From NCBI GenBank assembly GCA_964511535.1, contig CAZEFW010000003.1, positions 62,001 to 126,000 of the forward strand: DNA of 64,000 bases. The letters are read 5' to 3'. Under the pieces are notes generated by a model. It had not been told where the DNA came from. It was given only the letters and a program-made list of their open reading frames with translations, and ran no database searches. Shown piece after piece: positions 59,365 through 64,000 of this stretch (its first letter is position 1; every line of letters begins with the position of its first letter). Source of the stretch: CAZCFB01 sp964511535 (GTDB lineage Bacteria > Myxococcota_A > Polyangia > GCA-2747355 > CAZCFB01). A program made the position numbers and the translations under genes.

Positions 59365-62300
59365 TCAGCGGCCCGAGGCCGCTGCCACCGGCAACACCCG
59401 CCTCATGGGCACGCCCGTGCCGAACTGCAGCAGCTCCCGGGCCCAGCGGCTGCCGGTCTCGGCGACCATGCGCCTGAGGATGGCCCGCAGCCGCTGCAGC
59501 TCCTCCCCCCGGGGGGACTCATCGCCGCACAGCGCCACGTCGTCGTGGAGCATCTCCAGGGGCTGCCCGTGCATCAGGTACAGCTCGCCCCCGGTCATGC
59601 CAGAGCCCACGCACGGGCCGCAGCTGCCCAGCACCACGCCGGTGCCGCCGGTCATGTACTCGAAGGCGTACTTGCCCACCCGCTCGGCCACCAGCGTGGC
59701 CCCGCTGTTGCGCACGCCGAAGCGCTGCCCCGCGCCGCCGCCCACCAGCAGGTGCCCCCCGGTGGCGCCGTAGGCGGCGGCGTTGCCCACCAGGTGCGGC
59801 GCGTCGGGCAGGCCCTCGGGCGCGCGCACCACCACCAGGGCGCCGGCGCTCATGGCGCTGGCCACCCCGTCGTTGGCGTGGCCCACATGCCGGACCTTCA
59901 TCCCGTCGCAGGCGGCGAAGGCCAGGCCTTGACCGGCGGCGCCGGCGGTGCGCAGCTCCACCTCTGCCGCCGGTCCGACGCGCGCCAGCTCAACGGCGAG
60001 GGTGGCGCCGAGCGCCCGGTCCCGGTTGTCCACCTGCAGGGACACCACCGCGCGGTCCTCCTGTCCGGACAGGGCCGCCGCGCTGGCGTCGAGGATGCGC
60101 TGGTTGGCCGGCGAGATGATAGGCGCCTCGTCCGCGCCCTCCCGCGGGCCTTGCCCGTCGCCCACCGGGGCCGTCAGCTCGGCCAGGTGCAGCTTGTCCC
60201 AGCGGGGAGAGCCGCTCGGGCGCTGCTCCAGCAGGTCCACTCGCCCCACGAGCTCGGACGGGCGCCGCAGGCCGAGGCCCGCCAGCAGCGACCGCACCTC
60301 CCCGGCCACGCAGGTCAGGTACCGCACCACGCCGTTTCGCGCCTCGCGGTACCGCTCCTCCTCGGAGGTGTCGGCGTGGATCGGCCCCGGCTTGTGGCGC
60401 CGCATGAAGCGCGCCTGCACCTCGCCGTCCTGGGTGGCGATGCCCTCGGGGCAGCTGCCCCGGCTGCACCCGCGGCAGTAGACGCAGTTCTCAGCCACCA
60501 GCAGCGGCGTCCCGAACGCCACCTCGTCCGCGCCCAGGGCCATCACCCGGGCCACGTCGAGCCCGGACTTCAGGCCGCCGTCGGCGCGAAGGCGAACCCT
60601 GCCGCGCAGGCCGTTGAGCGCCAGGTGCTGGTGCGCCTCGCTCAGCCCGCGGTCCAGGGGCAGGCCTGCGTGCAGGATGCTGCCGGCGTGGGCGGCGCCG
60701 GTCCCCCCCTCGAAGCCGCTCACCGTGATGATGTCGGCCCCTGCCTTGGCCACCCCCACCGAGATGGTGCCCAGGTTCGACACCGCGGGCACCTTGACCG
60801 AGATGGTGGCCGCCGGGTTGCACTGGCGCAGGTTGGTGATCAGCTGGGCCAGGTCCTCGATGCTGTAGATGTCGTGATGCGGCGGCGGCGAGATGAGCGC
60901 GACCCCCGGCTTCACCTTGCGGATGGCGGCGATGACGCCGGTGACCTTGGGCCCCGGCAGGTGCCCGCCCTCCCCCGGCTTGGCCCCCTGGCCGATCTTG
61001 ATCTCCAGCTCGTCGGCCCCCGCGAGGTACTCGGCGTCCACGCCGAACCGGCCGGACGCCACCTGCCGGACCCTGTCCCGGTCATCGGCCCACGGGCCGC
61101 CCGGGTTGCGCCGGCTGTCCTCGCCGCCCTCGCCCGAGTTGGACAGCGCGCCGAACCGGTTGAAGGCCGCCGCGATGGCCCGGTGGGCGGTGGCGTGCAG
61201 CGCCCCGTGAGACATGGCCGCGCCCCTGAAGGTGGCGCGCACGATCTCCTCGACGCTGGCCACCTCGTCCAGGGGCAGCGCCGGCGCCTCCGACGGCCGA
61301 AGGCGCAGCAGGTCCCGCAGGTAGACCGGCGGCGTGCTCTCCAGCAGCGCGGTGAAGCGGTCGTACGCCCCGGCGCGGTTGCCGTCCCGGGCCACCAGCT
61401 GCAGCGCGTTGGTCACCTCCTTGCGGTAGACCGGCATGTTGCGGTTCCGGTCCAGGCGCCCCTCCTTCTCCCGCGCGCCGCACCGCGCCACGATGTCAGC
61501 GTGGATCTCCTCCATCTCCAGCCCCTCCACCCGGCACACCGTGTCAGGGATGAAGTAGTCCACCACCTCCCCTGACAGGCCGATGGCCTCGAACAGGGCC
61601 GACCCCCGGTACCCCCCGAGGGTGGTGATCCCCATCTTGGACATGATGCGCCGCAGGGACGCCACCAGCGCGCGCACCAGGTTGTTCACCGCCTCCAGCG
61701 GCGAGACCCCCTTGACCGTGCGCGCCAGGTGGAGCATGGCGTAGGGGTTGACCGCAGTGGCCCCGTACGCCAGCAGCACCGCCAGGTCATGCCCCTCGTG
61801 CACCTCCCCGGTCTCCACCACGATGCTGGCGTCTCGCCGCAGGCCCTCCCGGGCCAGGGCCCGGTGCACCGCGCCGGTGAGCAGCAGCATGGGCACCGGC
61901 AGGCGCTGGCTGCTGGCCGCCTCCAGGTCCGACAGCACCAGGATGGAGACGCCGCGCCGCACGGCGTCGAGGCACTCGTCGGTGAGGTCATGGATCCGGC
62001 GCACCAGCTGGCGGCTCTCGGCGCCGCCGTAGCTGGCGTCCATGCGCAGCGCGCGCAGGTGGCCATGGCAGGGCATGAACAGCCGGGCGACCTGCTCATC
62101 GCGCAGCACCGGGTGCTCCAGCCGGTACTGGGGCCAGGTCTCGTAGGAGCTGTACTTGGTCACCTGCGGGGAACGTCCGAGGAACACCGTGGTGTCCATG
62201 GCGCCCCCCTCGCGCAGGGGGTCGATGGGCGGGTTGGTCACCACCGCCACGATCTGGTTCAGGTAGCTGTAGAGCCGCGAGTGGTTCTCGCTGAAGATGG

Positions 62301-63756
62301 CCAGGGGCAAATCGTTCCCCATGCTGTGCACGGGCGATCGCGACGCCGCCGCGGTCTGCCGCAGCCGCCGGGCGCGCTCGGTGGTCCAGCCGAAGCGGTT
62401 GAGCGACTCGGTGGACAGGTCGCGCGCGCCCGCGCCGTCCTCCATGGGCACCAGGTTGTCGCTGGCCAATCCGCCGAAGTTCAGCCCGCTGAGCTGGATC
62501 ACCCAGCGCGTGGCCGCGCCGGGCAGCACCACCTCCCCGGTCTCGAGATCGCCGACGATCATCTCCCCCGGCTCGAGCTGCCCGTCGCGCTCCACATCGC
62601 CGGGCATCACCGGCACCACCCCGGCCTCGCTGGCGATGACCAGCCGGCCTGCGCGGGTGACGGTGTAGCGCAGGGGCCGCAGCCCCATGCGGTCGAGCAG
62701 GCCGAGCACGAGCTCTCCGTCGCTGGCGGCCACCGCCGCGGGCCCCTCCCACGCGCCGAGGGACCCCATGGCGCGGCGGTTGCCCTCCCAGAAGCGGCGC
62801 TCCTGGTCATCACCGTCGGGGCGGTCCATCCAGGCGGGGGGGATCATCCGGCGCAGAGCCTCGGCCACGCTGGACATGCCGTGGGCCGTCATCATCTCGG
62901 CCACCCGATCCAGGTGAGCCGAGTCGCTGCCGTGGGGCATGAGCGGGCACTGCACCCCCAGGGCGCTGTCCAGGTCACGCACCGCGCGCACGTTTGCGGT
63001 GATGGTGTTGATCTCGCCGTTGTGCGCCAGCAGCCTGAACGGCTGCACCAGGTGCCAGCTGCTGAAGGTGTTGGTGGCGAAGCGGCGGTGGCCCACCACC
63101 ACCCGGGTGGCCATGTCGGGGTCCTGCAGATCGGGGAAGAACCCGCCGAGCTGCTCGCCGGTGCCGAGCACCTTGTACACCGTGGTGTGGCTGGCCAGCG
63201 AGACCACGTTGAGCGCGCCGGCGAAGCGCGCCTCGATGGTCCCCTTGACCAGGTAGAGCACCCGGCGCAGCTGGGCCTCCCGGCGATGCCCCTTGGCCAC
63301 CAGCACCTGGTGCAGCTGCGGCACGTCCTGGCGCGCCCTGGCGCCGAGGACCTCCTCGCGCACGGGCACCTGCCGCCACCCCATGGGCTTGAGCCCTCGT
63401 CGGCGCAGGATCCCGTCCACCTCTCGCCGGTACTGGACCATGTTCCGCTCACCCGGCAGCGCGGCGAGCATTCCCACCACCAGCGGCTCATCTCTGGACG
63501 GCAGGGACCGCCCCGGCGCCACGAAGCGCTCGAAGAAGGCGCGCTCGGGGCGGATCAGCACTCCGGCCCCGTCCCCGGTGCCGTCCAGGGAGCCCCCGCG
63601 GTGCTCCATGCGGCGGATCCCACGCAGGGCCGCGGCCAGCAGCTCGTGAGAGGCCGGCGCCCTGAGATCCGCCAGCGCCAGGATCCCGCAGCCCCCCCGA
63701 CCAGGGTCGTTTGCCACCCGCTCCGCGAGCCTGTCCGGGGCCCGATCTTGAGCCAT
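59365..63756 (-). CDS. gltB: Glutamate synthase large subunit
   Basis: 1463 residues from the ATG at 63756; the frame is open to 63945 but the extra residues look non-coding and a divergent gene begins near 63896. The Ntn glutaminase begins at Cys23 (GGCGILALADL) after a short propeptide. Then come the central domain, the FMN-binding synthase domain (GAKPGEGGHLPGPKVTG, ISPPPHHDIYSIEDLAQLI), the 3Fe-4S cysteines (CVYCRGCSRGSCPEG) and the C-terminal GXGXG helix region. It makes two glutamate from glutamine and 2-oxoglutarate. The small subunit gltD is not in this window. Together with glnA it forms the GS-GOGAT ammonia assimilation route. Confidence 0.95.
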   Translation of the reverse strand: MAQDRAPDRLAERVANDPGRGGCGILALADLRAPASHELLAAALRGIRRMEHRGGSLDGTGDGAGVLIRPERAFFERFVAPGRSLPSRDEPLVVGMLAALPGERNMVQYRREVDGILRRRGLKPMGWRQVPVREEVLGARARQDVPQLHQVLVAKGHRREAQLRRVLYLVKGTIEARFAGALNVVSLASHTTVYKVLGTGEQLGGFFPDLQDPDMATRVVVGHRRFATNTFSSWHLVQPFRLLAHNGEINTITANVRAVRDLDSALGVQCPLMPHGSDSAHLDRVAEMMTAHGMSSVAEALRRMIPPAWMDRPDGDDQERRFWEGNRRAMGSLGAWEGPAAVAASDGELVLGLLDRMGLRPLRYTVTRAGRLVIASEAGVVPVMPGDVERDGQLEPGEMIVGDLETGEVVLPGAATRWVIQLSGLNFGGLASDNLVPMEDGAGARDLSTESLNRFGWTTERARRLRQTAAASRSPVHSMGNDLPLAIFSENHSRLYSYLNQIVAVVTNPPIDPLREGGAMDTTVFLGRSPQVTKYSSYETWPQYRLEHPVLRDEQVARLFMPCHGHLRALRMDASYGGAESRQLVRRIHDLTDECLDAVRRGVSILVLSDLEAASSQRLPVPMLLLTGAVHRALAREGLRRDASIVVETGEVHEGHDLAVLLAYGATAVNPYAMLHLARTVKGVSPLEAVNNLVRALVASLRRIMSKMGITTLGGYRGSALFEAIGLSGEVVDYFIPDTVCRVEGLEMEEIHADIVARCGAREKEGRLDRNRNMPVYRKEVTNALQLVARDGNRAGAYDRFTALLESTPPVYLRDLLRLRPSEAPALPLDEVASVEEIVRATFRGAAMSHGALHATAHRAIAAAFNRFGALSNSGEGGEDSRRNPGGPWADDRDRVRQVASGRFGVDAEYLAGADELEIKIGQGAKPGEGGHLPGPKVTGVIAAIRKVKPGVALISPPPHHDIYSIEDLAQLITNLRQCNPAATISVKVPAVSNLGTISVGVAKAGADIITVSGFEGGTGAAHAGSILHAGLPLDRGLSEAHQHLALNGLRGRVRLRADGGLKSGLDVARVMALGADEVAFGTPLLVAENCVYCRGCSRGSCPEGIATQDGEVQARFMRRHKPGPIHADTSEEERYREARNGVVRYLTCVAGEVRSLLAGLGLRRPSELVGRVDLLEQRPSGSPRWDKLHLAELTAPVGDGQGPREGADEAPIISPANQRILDASAAALSGQEDRAVVSLQVDNRDRALGATLAVELARVGPAAEVELRTAGAAGQGLAFAACDGMKVRHVGHANDGVASAMSAGALVVVRAPEGLPDAPHLVGNAAAYGATGGHLLVGGGAGQRFGVRNSGATLVAERVGKYAFEYMTGGTGVVLGSCGPCVGSGMTGGELYLMHGQPLEMLHDDVALCGDESPRGEELQRLRAILRRMVAETGSRWARELLQFGTGVPMRRVLPVAAASGR

Positions 63757-63895
63757 GTTGACGCACTTGGTGTGGTCGCCGTTGCTTTCCAAAACAACCT
63801 CCCGGGGAGGCCCGCTCCGGGCCATTTCCCAATGTTCAACCATTCCGCACGAGTCCACGCCTGGCACATGTCCTGCTTTGCCCGGCGCCATGGAG

Positions 63896-64000
63896 ATGAA
63901 GCTAAAAGCGAGCCATGCCATGCACGCCAGGGTCCCGGTGGGCATCGCGGGCTACGGGGCCTATGTCCCCAGGTTGAGGGTTCTGAATGAGGTCATCGCC
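63896..64000 (+). CDS. HMG-CoA synthase-like protein, 3' end cut by the window
   Basis: Only 35 codons are visible. VGIAGYGAYVPRLRVLNEV matches the start of archaeal-type hydroxymethylglutaryl-CoA synthases and related thiolase-fold enzymes (consensus VGIVGYGAYVPRYRI). Candidate ATGs at 63890, 63896 and 63920 are in frame; the last gives the usual short N-terminus. If correct, the organism may use a mevalonate route to isoprenoids. Confidence 0.5.
   Translation, partial: MKLKASHAMHARVPVGIAGYGAYVPRLRVLNEVIA

Noticed and set aside
63757..63945. Upstream extension of gltB to 63945
   Set aside because: The added 63 residues would precede the propeptide, show no homology-like features, and would overlap the start region of the divergent gene.
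59545..63990. Two long plus-strand frames opposite gltB
   Set aside because: Antisense to a full-length glutamate synthase with all its domains; no recognisable protein features.

Overview
The window is GC-rich, tightly packed chromosomal DNA from a deltaproteobacterium, most likely a member of the Myxococcota. The evidence is a Ser/Thr kinase fused to an ATPase and WD40 repeats, a lipoprotein with MopE-type metal-binding Cys/Asp motifs, many secreted lipoproteins with Asp/Pro-rich linkers, a PilZ protein, and the start of an HMG-CoA-synthase-like gene at the right edge. The assignment is an inference from gene content. I see no rRNA, tRNA, CRISPR array, transposase or prophage gene.

Layout: (1) 1-2 kb, a truncated unknown gene and a secreted protein that may have a permuted papain fold. 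(2) 2.1-8.2 kb, a five-gene minus-strand operon: PspA, a substrate-binding protein fused to an OmpA domain, a permease with a long Glu/Ala tail, an ABC ATPase with an acidic N-terminal extension, and a membrane/coiled-coil protein. I infer a cell-envelope system in which a NitT/TauT-type importer is tethered to peptidoglycan and linked to PspA. (3) 8.2-20.2 kb, a CinA-like domain, the giant kinase-NTPase-WD40 protein, a patatin, glutamine synthetase (Phe at the usual adenylylation Tyr) and CoaBC. (4) 20.2-24.3 kb, an MMPL/RND transporter translationally coupled to a PAP2-family enzyme, followed by a duplicated hairpin-rich repeat.

(5) 24.3-40.1 kb, mostly envelope and secreted genes: a protein with an internal pilin-like helix, a rhomboid with a TPR tail, Asp-rich lipoproteins, a DegT aminotransferase, a sodium:solute symporter, a small CXXCH protein, a Nudix hydrolase and others. 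(6) 40.3-43.7 kb, a coupled pair of signalling-like genes and a PilZ protein. (7) 43.8-53.1 kb, an FNR-type regulator divergent from a complete cbb3 oxidase cluster: ccoNO fusion, ccoQ, mono-haem ccoP, ccoG, ccoH, a TauE/SafE-like gene, ccoI and ccoS. (8) 53.5-57.3 kb, clpS-clpA and a FemAB-like protein. (9) 57.3-64 kb, a beta-propeller secreted protein, glutamate synthase large subunit and the truncated HMG-CoA-synthase-like gene. GlnA and GltB in one window together form the GS-GOGAT route.

Two genome-level patterns stand out. Several genes have a -10-like hexamer ending 6-8 bases before the ATG and no Shine-Dalgarno sequence, which suggests leaderless mRNAs. Degenerate heptanucleotide arrays recur between genes; one supplies the GAGG upstream of the permease, and another encodes the tail of CcoS.
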